Assembly (NCBI GenBank): GCA_038277395.1
Contig: CM076196.1
Span: forward strand, 80,222,286 to 80,286,285
Direction of reading: 5' to 3'
Source: Dryocosmus kuriphilus
Taxonomy: Eukaryota > Arthropoda > Insecta > Hymenoptera > Cynipidae
DNA: 64,000 nucleotides
Shown here: positions 47,379 through 58,913 of the stretch, piece after piece
Layout of the letters: each line of letters begins with the position of its first letter
Numbering within the stretch: position 1 is the stretch's first letter
Translations under genes and position numbers: made by a program
The notes under the pieces: model-generated
The model's database searches: none
Seen by the model: the letters and a program-made list of their open reading frames with translations, nothing else
Told to the model about the DNA's origin: nothing

Positions 47379-47884
47379 GAAGCATTAAATAAGTGATCTA
47401 TTGAAGATTAAATGATAAAAATAATAGTAAATTTTTTTTAAAAAACAAATCAATATGAAAATTAAAATGATATAACAAAAATAAGTACCTACTAAAGTAC
47501 AATAAGTTCTGTTAAGGATCCATTTTCGACGATTATATTTAATCATAATTAGTCACATTGGTATACATGACTCGTATAGATAAAAGACATTATTAAATGT
47601 AAGTTGAAGTCTCAAAAAAAATTCGGAGAGACTCTAATTATAAGATTATTACATTTTGATATAACAATTTGGAACAAGCAGTTGACATACAGAGGACACA
47701 ACAGATACTGATTTCGGAGAGTATTTACAATATAGCGATTGAAAATTCGAATAAAGCTTAATTTGTAAGTAACCACAGATGAGATAGCGGGAAATTTAAA
47801 TTGGGAAGTTTACTCTTAATTTCAGATGCAATTGTAAAACTTGTTAGTGTTTAATATTTCACTTCTTAAATTTAAAACCTAGTG

Positions 47885-48535
47885 ATAATAAATTCCGAAA
47901 AGATAACTTAAAATATATTAAACAAATTTTATAAAATAACAATTATCCTCTTGCCCTGATTAATAGTGTCATCAAGGAACTTATACATGAAATTTATAAT
48001 AGCTCAAGTATTAATATAAAAAAAAAATAAATCGTTAAATTCTTATAACAAAAACGATATTAAAGTTACTTTGCCCTATATCCATGGTCTTTCCGAAAGG
48101 TTGAGGACATCTTTAAAAAAATTCAATATTAATGTTCATTTTAAGAACAGTCATAGTATCAATAATCTTATCTCCAACAAAAAAGATTTTGATAACATTG
48201 AATATCATTCAGGTGTCTTTTATTTGATTAATTGCAAAAACTGTAACAAAATTTATATAGGTAAGACTAGTCGTCGTTTAAAAACCAGGATTTTAGAGCA
48301 CAAACATTACTGTCAGGTTGGAAATCTTAACACTGGCTTATCACAACACTCTTGGAAGTTCGATCATTTATTCAATTTTAATTTTAAAGATATTAAAATT
48401 CTTGCTAGAGAAAGGAATACATATAAAAGACGAATTATTGAATCAATTTTTATCAATAAATTCATAAACACTTCTATAAATTTAAAAAGTAAAATATTAA
48501 ACACTAACAAGTTTTACAATTGCATCTTAAATTAA
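47885..48535 (+). pseudogene. Penelope-like polyprotein C terminus with GIY-YIG endonuclease
   Basis: Clean coding runs from about 48017 (before LPYIHGLSERLR) to TAA at about 48533. Upstream, 47885-48010 is recognisably coding (YPLALINSVIKELIHEI) but carries a stop, and its frame is lost across the A run at 48018-48027. The GIY-YIG motif reads GVFYLI...KIYIGKT, with a Cys pair between (CKNC), followed by the conserved Arg in RLKTR and the EH pair (LEHKHYC). The domain nicks DNA for target-primed integration in this class. The reverse transcriptase part, normally about 400 residues upstream, is absent, so the copy is dead. Confidence 0.85.
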
Positions 48536-48971
48536 AAATAAACTTCCAAATTTAAATTTCCCGCTATCTTATCTGTGGATACTTATAAATTAAGCTTTAT
48601 TCGAATTTTCAATCGCTATATTGTAAATACTCTCCGAAATCAGTATCTGTTATGTCCTCTGTATGTCAACTGTTTGTTCCAAATTGTTATATCAAAATGT
48701 AATCATCTTATAATTAGAGTCTCTCCGAATTTTTTTTGAGACTCTAACTTACATTTCATAATGTCTTTTATCTATACGACTCATGTATGCCAATTTGAAT
48801 AATTATGACTAAACATGATCGTCGAAAAGGGATCCTTAACAGTACTTATTGTACTTTAGCAGGTACTTATTGTTGTTATATCATTTTAATTTTCATATTG
48901 ATTTGTTTTTTTAAAATTTTTACTATTATTTTTATAATTTAATCTTCAATAGATCACTTATTTAATGCTTC

Positions 48972-49008
48972 CTGAAGAAGACCAGCAACTTTGGTCGAAA
49001 CGTACGTC
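48972..49008 (+). ncRNA. hammerhead-like motif, 3' end of Penelope-like element 1
   Basis: The core blocks CTGAAGA, GAAAC and GTC surround a GACCA...TGGTC stem II. TTC just before the first block can pair with GAA just after GTC as a short stem I. It is the forward partner of the motif at 47342-47378. Confidence 0.45.
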
Positions 49009-49110
49009 GAAAATAAAAATTTTATAGTTATACAATGAACTTGGATTTTTATTGATATTTAAAATTGGCTGTCAAGACCGATGAAAATTCGATTATTTAA
49101 GAATTATGTA

Positions 49111-50230
49111 CATTTATTTTATTTTGTGAAGTTGTATCAATGGGTTTTCAGTTCTATACATTTTTTAAATAATAAAGTTTATAAAAGTATTTTAACTTAT
49201 TTCAATACCATAATAAATTGGTGATCACAAAATCAATTGAACAATTCCGATGTCAAATATTGAATTACAGGTTCGTCTTTTTCGAATTTTGAGAACAAAG
49301 TTACTGGAAAAATTTCATTTGACTTTTTGGCGACTAAATAAACTAGCAGTCAGAAAGTAATGTTTTGATATGTAACTTTTCCATTCGAAATTAGCTTTTA
49401 ATAGTATTCATTTCTATTTTGTTGTTTAAGGAAAGAGGGTGGCTCGAATATGCGTTTGTATGATTAAGTTTTCTGTGAATAAGCCTCATACACTTTTCTC
49501 AATCGCATATATTTAAAAATGAATTTCGAAGAGCGGTATCAACAATTCCGTTTTTTTATTTAGACTCACTGAAGGGCATTTCTTCTCCAAAAATTAATTA
49601 ACTGAAATAAATAAAATCCTATCAATATCAATAACCTCGAAACACTCGATGAATGTCGTTGATAAGGCAGAAAGTTTCTGGCAAAAGTCACGAGATCTTT
49701 TCTTTTTTCGATCCCTTGAAAAAGTACAAAACAGCTCCACACTTTATTATATCTATTTGCTCGATCTTGGGGGTTGTTTTTTTTCGAAGGGAGATCGTTG
49801 TAGCGAAAGAACTCTTTCTTCTTATCGCAGGTCGGCCGTGACATTCTTCGTCGCCCTAAGGGTGAGATCTCTCCTTTACTTTTACGTCTCTGTGTGGATA
49901 ACAGGCTACGTGCAATAGGGAGAAACGCGTGTTAATAACGTCGAAGGCGGTAAAATTTGATGCCAGAGGTAAGAGAAGATACTCAGGGAGAAAATGTAGC
50001 TTATCGTCCTTTCCCAAGTGGACGTGGACTTACTCTTGATTTTGTGAGATCACGATGTTTTCCCTACATTCGGAGGTCTTCTCATCCGTCTTTTATTATT
50101 CCATCTTCTGCTATCGTCGTACAGTAAGACAAAAAGTGTATTGAGAAAAATGTAAAAATGCTCTCTTACAGATTAATTTAACTTTTCTTGTTTGCTTGAT
50201 CAACATTTTATCTGTTTTAATTCGAGGAAC
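49111..50230. other. no gene recognised
   Basis: AT-rich with a GC-richer patch at 49640-50110. Open frames on both strands there have no family resemblance. Confidence 0.35.
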
Positions 50231-50341
50231 AATGCTTACTTAAGTTTTAGATGAAAAAGAGAAAATTTTTTGTTGATTACTGGTCCTTTATTAAAAAGAT
50301 GAGAAAAGACTGAGAGACTCTCAGCAATTCTTAATACACAT

Positions 50342-50374
50342 GACGTTTCGACTATACTCTACAGTCCTCACCAG
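50342..50374 (-). ncRNA. degenerate hammerhead-like motif, inverted arm of element 2
   Basis: This is the inverted partner of 52523-52555. The first core block reads CTGGTGA instead of CTGATGA, replacing an invariant A, so this copy should be inactive. Confidence 0.4.
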
Positions 50375-50991
50375 ATTGAAAAATGGAAAAAAAAACAGTT
50401 ATGACCTGTGTGACAAAAGTGGGCAATGAAATAAAGTACTTTTAAAAGTTAAAATAGCTCAAATATGAGTTACCTGATAGATAGAATATGCCGTAAAGTT
50501 GTGTAAAACGATGTGTTCTGCTGGACGGAATTATTAGTAAATTTGATGTTTATTAATGGACATAACACAAAACATAGATGTTTTAAAAATCATTCCGTCC
50601 AGCAGATTGATATCTGTTTCGGAAATTACAAGTAAGTAGGTGACGGTAAACAAGGTGGTTTGACCATCTGTAAGTATGGAGAGTGTAGTTATGCGCATGA
50701 CGTATTGCTGACGTCAGTGTTACGTGTTGAAATATGAATACAATATTATAAACCGCAGATTTATTGGTTTAAATACAGAAGTTATAAATTTAAAATGTTT
50801 TTTAACAAGCATATTTGTGTAAAAATATAATGTACTATTTAATAGAACGTATAAGGCTATTATAAGTGATGCTCATATTATCTATGTCTGTTTTAAAGTT
50901 AATATTATTACTATTTTTCACAATATGGAACATCTCCATGAAAATACGTTTGTAATAATGTGATTCTTTATCTATTATCATTAAAATATTA

Positions 50992-52071
50992 AAATTTTGC
51001 CGTAGTAATGCTTATTGTACTTTCCAAGAAAAATATTATAGTCAGATTTATGGTGTCCCAATGGGATCACCCATTTCTGCTGCTCCCTCTGATTTAGTGA
51101 TGGAAGTTTTGGAGCATGATATCATCTCTCAAAACTCAATGTTTAAACCCTTATTTTTCTATAGATATGTGGACGATATCCTATGTTGTCTTCATCATGA
51201 TCAAACTGAACAATTTAAAAACCTTTTCAACTCATATCATAACAGAATGCAGTTCACTATTGAAAATCAAAAAAATAATAGAATAAATTTTTTGGATGGT
51301 TTTAATGGTCGAATATACACAAACTGGTTTCGTAAAGAAACATGGTCCGGAAGATACACTAATTATCACTCTATTACTTTTCCACCTTACAAAAATAGTG
51401 TGGTAAATAGTCTTGTTGACAGAGCAGTTAAGCTTTCGCATTCTTCTTTTCACGATGAAAACTTAAATATTATCGCTTGCACTCTTACTAAAAATGCCTT
51501 TCCTATCAATATCGCTAATGAACTTATTAACAAGAGGGTTATGAAACTAAATTCTCTATCTTCCAACATTTCAAACAATGACTTAAATCTAGAACGATCC
51601 ATTATCTTACCATATAATCCACAAACTTCCAGAATATTTCAAAAGATGTATACCAAATACAATATTAAAATCATTTTTAAACCTATAAAAGACCCATTTA
51701 ACTGCTTTAGAAATCAGAAAGATCCTATTCCACGTAATAAAATGTCTAATGTTATCTATAGAATATCATGTTCAGATTGTGAAAAATGTTATATTGGTGA
51801 GACAAAAAGATACATCGACACAAGAATCAATGAACATCGTAGAGACTGTATTAATAACAAAATCAACACTCCACTTTCAAAACACGCAACCCAAAATTAA
51901 CATTCCTTTGATTTTGTCAACTTTAATGTTCTAGATAAAGAATCACATTATTACAAACGTATTTTCATGGCGATGTTCCATATTGTGAAAAATAGTAATA
52001 ATAATAACTTTAAAACAGACATAGATAATATGAGCATCATTTATAATAGCCTTATTCGTTCTATTAAATAG
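50992..52071 (+). pseudogene. Penelope-like reverse transcriptase / GIY-YIG endonuclease, truncated
   Basis: The reading begins inside the palm domain (FQEKYYSQIYG, then VPMGSPISAAPSDLVME). It carries the catalytic YVDD box in FYRYVDDILCC, then INFLD and the linker before the endonuclease. The GIY-YIG domain shows NVIYRI, a Cys pair (CSDC), CYIGET, an Arg-containing helix (IDTRINEH) and RRDC. The fingers and N terminus (roughly the first third of the usual 700-850 residues) are missing. A TAA at 51898-51900 interrupts the domain after LSKHATQN. The same frame then continues as coding-like sequence to TAG at 52069-52071, so one substitution stops an otherwise open frame. Confidence 0.9.
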
Positions 52072-52522
52072 TACATTCTATTTTTACACAAACATGATTG
52101 TTAAGAAACATTTTAAATTTATAACTTCTGTATTTAACCCAATACATCTGCGGTTTATAATATTGTATTCATATTTCAACACGTAACACTGACGTCAGCA
52201 ATACGTCATGCGCATAACTACACTCTCCATACTTACAGATGGTCAAACCACCTTGTTTACGGTCACCTACTTGTAATTTCCGAATCAGATATCAATCTGC
52301 TGGACGGAATGATTTTTAAAACATCTATGTTTTGTGTTATGTCCATTAATAAATATCAAATTCACTAATAATTCCGTCCAGCAGAACACATCGTTTTATA
52401 CAACTATTACGGCATATTCTACCTATCAGGTAACTCATATTTGAGCTATTTTAACTTTTAAAAGTACTTTATTTCATTTTCCACTTTTGACACAGATCAT
52501 AACTGTTTTTCCATTTTTCAAT

Positions 52523-52555
52523 CTGATGAGGACTGTAGAGTGCAGTCGAAACGTC
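52523..52555 (+). ncRNA. hammerhead-like motif, 3' end of Penelope-like element 2
   Basis: CTGATGA, a GACTG...CAGTC stem II, GAAAC and GTC are all present. TTCAAT before the first block can pair with ATGTGAA after GTC, with one bulged G, as stem I. Stem III is only the self-complementary ACGT, which could form in a dimer. One extra G separates CTGATGA from stem II. Confidence 0.45.
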
Positions 52556-52712
52556 ATGTGAATTAAGAATTGCTGAGAGACTCTCAGTCTTTTCTCATCT
52601 TGTTAATAAAGGACCAGTAATGAACAAAAAATTTTCTCTTTTACATCTAAAACTTAACGCTTATACCCTGGTCAACACCACCATTACATCATCTAACTAA
52701 ATGCTTACTTAA

Positions 52713-53745
52713 TTTGCCTACAAAACCGTTGAGCCCACTAACCAAAAAAATCGTTGGATATTTTTATTTGAAATTCAGCTTTCGATAACGATTATTAACA
52801 TTATTTGTTGAACACTCGGCGTGAAGCAAAAGCCTTTAGGCTTTCTAATTCTGATATAAACTTCTATAGTTTTATAATGTTAGGAGACGGCCCTGGAGTG
52901 AGCTCCAGGAGATGGAAACGAGTCGACTGGCGACGCCTCAGTGACCGAACTTACGCTCCCTCGTGCTTTCGTTCGCAAGCGCGAGTTTCGTTCTCACTCT
53001 CCCTTTCTTCCACTCTTATACTCCCACTCAGGTTATCTCTCTCACTTCCTCTCACACGCAATTCACATCCCTCTTTCTCTTCCTATTTCGCGAGTCTCCT
53101 CACGCCATCCTCGTGCGCGCCTCGTGGACTCCCTTCCCAGTCCGCAGGATCAGTCCGGAATTTCACCAGATCGTTCCGCTCCAAGTTAACGGAAAGTCGA
53201 CCCCGCTGATTACATTTTTTCTCCTATTTCTTCTGATCCCTCGTGAATTATGAGCGAGCACTCGATGGACGTTTACGTCGTTGGTTGAGGCGCTTTTCCC
53301 TCTATTTTTGAATCCAAAACCGGGTTCCACGACTCAAGTTTCCGGGAAACAATTATAATTGTGATTGATGAAATAATTATTGATATAGTGGATCAGTTGT
53401 GTTATCAGTGTAAAAAAAATTTTTTTCGGCTTCGGTTCAGGTATGATTGTGAGCTGTGTAAGTAAGAAAGTGATCCAACCCTACGCAGTGAAGTTCTGTA
53501 GTGCAACATTGGGAATTTCCCCACTTTCAGAGTTACAGATCATCTGAAGTTAAACCGACGCGACGATCGATCACGAACTTTGGAATGTTTGATTTACATC
53601 GAAATTTTTAGGCCTTTTTTATGTTTGTGATAAATAGTGCTCACTTTGGAAAGTGGGTTTGTGATATAAGGGAAGGTAGTTTTGTTGGAGAAAGTGAAAG
53701 TTTGTTCAGAACTTAAGAAGATCTTTTTGAAATTGAGAAGCAATA
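52713..53745 (+). promoter_or_regulatory. possible promoter and 5' leader region
   Basis: 52880-53320 is GC- and pyrimidine-rich with a run of CT-rich sequence, unlike its AT-rich flanks. ATCAGTTGTG at 53393, resembling the insect initiator TCAGTY, follows. Downstream to 53745 no coding is seen until the candidate first coding exon. Several upstream ATGs would precede that start. This is inference from composition and position only. Confidence 0.25.
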
Positions 53746-53799
53746 ATGGTTGATTTCGTCACTTACCCAGACGTTTCATATCTTTATGAGGAACTTGTG
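53746..53799 (+). CDS. candidate first coding exon, unidentified
   Basis: ATG at 53746 sits in a fair context (GCAATAATGG). It opens 18 codons, MVDFVTYPDVSYLYEELV, ending exactly at a GTAAGG donor (53800). The peptide looks protein-like, but I recognise no family. It lies downstream of a GC-rich promoter-like stretch. No partner exon was found. Confidence 0.3.
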
Positions 53800-55400
53800 G
53801 TAAGGTCAAGTGTTTCATATTAAATTAAGTCAATTGAATTTGGTTGTATAACCAAAATATTGTGATATATTTAAAAGGGATATTCACAAGGTCTTCCTTC
53901 ATATTAAAAAGTATTCTTCTGCATCCTGTCACAACAATATATTGTAATTAACAATTTCGAAATGGAAACTTTACCTACATATCTCGAATTTTGAAGGTAA
54001 TTTGAAATGATCGTTATATATTCAGGAACGATACAAAAAAGTCTTCCATATTATTTATTTAAAAATAATAAGAAAAGAACTTTGAACTGTAGGTTGTTCC
54101 TTATTTTCTTGACCTCATCCATACCATTTGGAAGAGATCTAGAAAACGTCAGAAGAACAAGGTTTTTCATCCTTATTCATATACTATTTAAAAATGTTAA
54201 GGTAATTTTATATTTTAGTGAATCCCCTTATTCAATATTTAAAAAGCGTTTCTCTACAGAAAATATAAATCGTGGAATCAGTGTAGCTCCAACGGTGACG
54301 TGTCTGCGGGTTCGAATCCCTACGCGGAGGAACCAAACGGAACGCAATTGCCGAAAGTTTTGCTTGCTCCTATGAATGTTTATTCTTGACCAAGAAATAT
54401 TTAAGATAATTATAAAATTGGTTTATAAATATTTGTATGCCTATGTTCGGTAAGAAATATTACTAGAAGAATTTATTCATTTCTCTTCGGTCTTCAACAC
54501 CAAGAACCACGACATTTAAAGATTTTATAATTTGCGGATGAAAAATAAAAAGCATAGTGAACATAAGTGATTGTATGGCCATCTTAACATATTTTTAACT
54601 TTTTAAACTAAGTTTCATATTTTTCATCCAAACAACTTTTTAAAATTAAAGAAGGTGTTTTTCTGCAATGAAGCGACCTATAAGAATTTAATTTTAATAT
54701 GTAACACCAATAACTCAAATAAAGTCCCAATAAGATACTGGTTATGCAACAAATCTCTAATAAAGTACCAACTTTTCTTAACATCTTGAACTAGTTCAAA
54801 CAGGGACCAAATTAAAAGAAAACCCTATTTTATTTTTCTTAAAATTTTCGCAAGTTCTCAAAAGATTTATGTGCCATAAATTCTTGCTGAAATAGGACTA
54901 AAGTATTTAAAAAGTTTAAAATGCGTCTTGATATTGTTGAATTTTTTTTGTAAATCATACGAAAAAACGAAGGGTGAAAAGCGTTTCAGGCAAAATGCTG
55001 GGCGTAATCTCTGCATGCACGAAAAACGAAGATCAGCAAGGGTTTTATTGTTATTTTTATTATACCTGTAAGCCGTTTCCCTTTCGGGTAAGCGTAAAAT
55101 CTCTCGGTTCTAGCCTCGTTACATTATCAGGTATTAGAAAATTTGTATGGTTGTGGAAGGAAAGGAATGCGTATTGGAAGGTATAGAATTTAGATCGATC
55201 CAGAAGTCGCATGCTGCCCGTTCAAGCAGCACACTAGTCCCACGATACCGCTTCGACCCAGGTCGCTGCTTGATCTCTCTAGCAATCACCCCTGGTGGAC
55301 AGCTTCATACAGCCATATGGAGATTTATACGCTCAACCTAAACCATATTCGTTAAGCAAAGCCTTCCACCAGGGTCGACGAGTATCCAAAATCTTTCGTT
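53800..55400. other. no further gene recognised
   Basis: Apart from the tRNA-like piece at 54275-54330 and one repeat unit at about 54720-54925, nothing is identifiable. 55140-55340 is slightly GC-richer. Confidence 0.35.
54275..54330 (+). other. truncated tRNA-like / SINE-like sequence
   Basis: TAGCTCCAACGG resembles a tRNA A box and GGTTCGAATCC is a perfect B box. Only about 15 bases separate them, so the anticodon arm is missing. This suggests a tRNA-derived SINE or a deleted tRNA copy rather than a functional gene. Confidence 0.4.
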
Positions 55401-56181
55401 TCAGGCGATCGTCACACATTTCTTATAGACAATTTTTCGCCATACGTCTCTCTCCTGACATATAAGTTTTGCCTTCTTTATATCCATACATATTTTCATG
55501 CAAGCTCTTGTATTCCTATTGCTCCTTATATCCTTTAGCTTGGGAATCTCATTGACATATTCCCACCATTCTTTCTCCGGTCTACCTTTCGGTGCGTGAC
55601 CGTTCACTTTACCGAGATACTTTTTTTCTCAACATGACCAAACCATCTCAACAAATTTCTTTCACCCTTATCCAACAGAGTTTCTTCTACGCCACATTCT
55701 TTGGGAATCCACTCATTACTGACCTTATCCATTATCGCAAACATTCCGCAGGAAACGCATTCCAACCGCGTTCACTTTACTTCTATCTTTTTCTTGGCAT
55801 GTCCAAGTCTCGCTACCATACAATACAGTAGGTGCAAGTACAGAATTATATATTGCGATTTTGGCTTTATTTGGCACATTTTTACTTCTGTTAATGGCTG
55901 CTACACTGCCGATAACTTTACTATCCTCATTTATACGTCTGAAAAATTTTCTATCTACCTTTCCGTCAGCAGTAAATAAGCTTCTGAGATACACGAAATG
56001 ATCAACTTATTCAATTCCCTCTTCGCTTAGAACAATATTGCATACTGTTTTCTCATCGCTTCTTGCGATCAGGGTAATTTTTGTTTTATTTACGTTAATT
56101 TTTAAACCCTTACTCTTCGCGCTAACAGCCAGTCTGCTCATCATTCTTTGCAAATCATCCGCAGATTCTGGGGTAAAGTAA
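55401..56181 (-). pseudogene. non-LTR (LINE) retrotransposon reverse transcriptase, 3' fragment
   Basis: On the minus strand the reading starts after the catalytic region with ESADDLQRMMSRL and GLKINVNKTKITLI. After a stop at about 56010 comes FVYLRSLFTADGKVDRK, then RINEDSKVIGS, VLAPTVLYGSETW and NAVGMRFLRNVC. Two further blocks in shifted frames read LLRWFGHVEKK and GRPEKEWWEYV...ACMKICMDI. This order is that of the widespread insect endonuclease-reverse transcriptase LINE family. The copy has at least one stop and two frameshifts, and lacks the endonuclease and the palm. Confidence 0.88.
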
Positions 56182-56289
56182 AAAATTAGTGATCTTTATT
56201 TTATCCTTACCAATGTTCATTGTTTTGCATGCCAAGGTTACCCTCAGAATTTCTTACCTAGAACGCTTTTTACCCTTTGTTTTTTCTTT

Positions 56290-56460
56290 GCAATTTGTTA
56301 TTGTTAAAATTTAGAAAAAAATTAAGTGGGACTGTTCTAGCTACATTTGACCCAGAAAAGTTCTTCATCAGCAGGACGTATTGTGAATTTCTTTGGTACT
56401 CTAGTACTATTTCAGCAGAAGTTTTTCGGGACTTCATTCGGAATGCAAATAGGATAATTT
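56290..56460 (+). repeat. dispersed unit of the GGTACTTTAGTCC-type repeat
   Basis: TTTGGTACTCTAGTACTATTTCAGCAG and TTTCGGGACTTCATTC resemble units at 46260-47110. It abuts the LINE fragment. Confidence 0.55.
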
Positions 56461-56469
56461 TCTTAAAAT

Positions 56470-58457
56470 GGTATATTCCTTATCGCAAAATGTGTCATCA
56501 CAAGCGATTTAGTTACACACCTGGATCGCAACAAGAAACTGCATCACGGAAATATCACTTTGATCTGCCGCTTAATGAACAATGGGTTGTACTTGGTAAG
56601 AGTGCCTAGACTGCATTTAATTAGGCTATTAACATCACAGGGCGTGGCAAGCAGACACGGTTTGGGGTGGATAAAGGGGGTTGAAATGGGGGTTTGGTAA
56701 AAGCTTGAACGGAGCCCTCTGTATACGGTAGGAGATCTCCCTTTGAGGACAGGATGGCGTTACCGTCACGCTGATGATGGTACCGTAGACTCGAGTCGCC
56801 TCCGCTGCACGATTGTCATGCAAATCACGGACGAAGCAGACAACTATCGGCCCGATATTAACCTGTGAATAGGGTTGTACGTTTCGTGCATTCAGTGCTG
56901 AGAAAGAAGCAAATTGAAAGGGACCTATTGTCGCGGCCGAGTAATCAGAAGTTTGATGAAAGGGCATCGGAAAATCGGAACTGACGAATCGTTTTCGCTC
57001 CTAGATACACTGAAACATCTCCAATTACAATTTTCACTAAGCAAGATCCAATCAAAAAGGTCAAACTGTAGGCTGCCTTGCTATTGAATTTTACCTCATC
57101 AAGCTGGTATTTACTTGGTGGAAAGATGTAAAAATAGAATTTTGTTTTAAAAATAATGTTGTTAAAGTTCAGGGCAACTATTTACGAGTTATTAAAGACA
57201 AAGTAAAGAGAAATTGTGCAGAACAGTAGGCACATTTATAATTTGAAAGCAGAGTAAGACTGACCCTGAGCAGTGATCGAACTCAATAGAAAATGGGAAA
57301 ACAAAAAAATTGTATGAGATTGAGGGCAATATTAATAGAACAGGATGAGTTTTCATTTTTATTCGTCCATAGATATTGATTTAGATGAATTACCTATTGA
57401 AGGACAAATTTTGCGCTAAGGTTTTTTTCAGTGGGGTTACTTTATGCAGCGAGATTACAAACTTTCACTTTTTACTTATATTTACAAATTTATTTTTATA
57501 TACAGTACAATATCAATAATTTATAATGCACTATGAAATACCTGTATGCTTGAAATATTTGTAGATTTGTTCTGCACTGTGAAAAAAGGGGAGAATTTTT
57601 TCTCAAAGAGCGTTAACGAGAAAAAAACTTAGATTGAATTTTCACGTAGGACCTTGTTCGAACAGCCTAAGATCGAGGATAGGAGATGATCGAACTCATC
57701 GTAAGGAAATTGAATAGGTCTCGGCGGCTGGAAAAAAAAGTTCCACTTTGAAAAAGTTTGATCGGGCAAAAGTTCGTTTCGCGAGATGCGACAACGACAA
57801 CGAGAACGACGAAGATAGCGTGGCGAGTGGTTGTATAGCAGTTCTCTCGGGTCGACTTTTCCGGATAGGTGGCGAGGGTCGACGGAAAATGAGAAAATTT
57901 TATTTGTCCCTGTAAGATCAAGCGCGGAAAATAGGAATTGCGCGAGGAACTCTTACACGGCCGGCAAAGTAAACAGGCCGCGCCCCTCGTGGCCAGTCTA
58001 GCCCGAAACTTATTTCCACGGTGCAGGCGCGAGCTCCTGTGGGTAGTAAAACGTTTTACCCGAGGAACGAAAAGCAAAAAGAAACAAGCGAGACGAGGAA
58101 AGAAAACGAGAGAGAAACTAAGAGAAAATGCGTGTTCGTGACAAAGAGGGTTGTTGCTCCACTCTCTCTACTCCAATCCTTGTTGGCGAGATTTCGATTT
58201 TCTACCGACTTGACAAGTCTATTTATTTCGATTGCTTTTTTTATATTTCACTTGATTTCATTTTCTAACAGATTTTACTATTTTTTTTTTAACGGGAGTG
58301 AAGTATTGATAATAACTTGTGATGGTTAAAGAGTTAGAAAAGGGATGTATATTTGAAGAATAAGTTAGTATTCTAAGAAGAGTACAGAGCGAAATGTTTT
58401 CTTTTGAGATTTTTTAGAGAAGGAGAAAGAATTGAATGATTGAGGAGTTAGATAATA
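56470..58457. other. no gene recognised
   Basis: GC-richer stretches at 56500-57010 and 57640-58140 have overlapping open frames on both strands without family resemblance. The remainder is AT-rich. Confidence 0.35.
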
Positions 58458-58913
58458 AAAAAATCTGCCGGCTTCGCGGGAACATTCTCATCGCGCGCTT
58501 CGCGAGAAGTATGAACGCGCCTAGGGCGCGCGTCTGTTGGTACACGCGCTTCGCGCTCGATAGATTATTCACCTCGCGCTACGCGCTCGATGTTTATGGA
58601 TCGTATAAACCTTTAAATTGAAAATTACAAAAGAAATTATTTTACTTAAGGCTCTATCGCCCTTAAGGAATACATTCTCATCATGACACTCGCGCTTCGC
58701 GCTCGATAATTACATTTTTTTAAAACACATTGTAGATTGGTAAAGTTTTTTTTTGTGACTTTCCAAATTTTCACAATAAAGGATTTTGATTCTTAAAAGT
58801 AAAACGATGAGTCTTATAAATAAATTTTGTAGCTCTTTCCAAGGTGAACAATTCTGCTTGTTAATATTTTGTTATATCTTGCATAGTTTTGCTGAAAAGT
58901 GGGTTTCTTTATA

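Larger units (their letters stand above)
47198..49095 (+). mobile_element. Penelope-like element 1, 5'-truncated with inverted 3' arm
   Basis: A 15-bp target duplication with one mismatch (TTTAAGAATTACGTA at 47183-47197, TTTAAGAATTATGTA at 49096-49110) bounds the insertion. Within it, about 610 bp at the left (about 47256-47872) is the inverted copy of the right end (about 48476-49095). A forward GIY-YIG coding fragment lies between. Inverted end fragments upstream of a truncated body are a known peculiarity of Penelope-like elements. No reverse transcriptase remains. Confidence 0.9.
50244..52699 (+). mobile_element. Penelope-like element 2 with reverse transcriptase and long inverted arms
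   Basis: A perfect 13-bp target duplication (AATGCTTACTTAA at 50231-50243 and 52700-52712) marks the insertion. The left about 740 bp (50244-50985) is an inverted copy of the 3' region (about 51925-52657), including the end of the coding sequence. A 5'-truncated forward body lies between. The arrangement matches Penelope-like element 1, but the two sequences are different families. Confidence 0.92.

Noticed and set aside
52805..53253. Overlapping 82-134-residue open frames in three plus frames
   Set aside because: All lie in a CT-rich, GC-richer stretch that keeps several frames open; there is no family resemblance.
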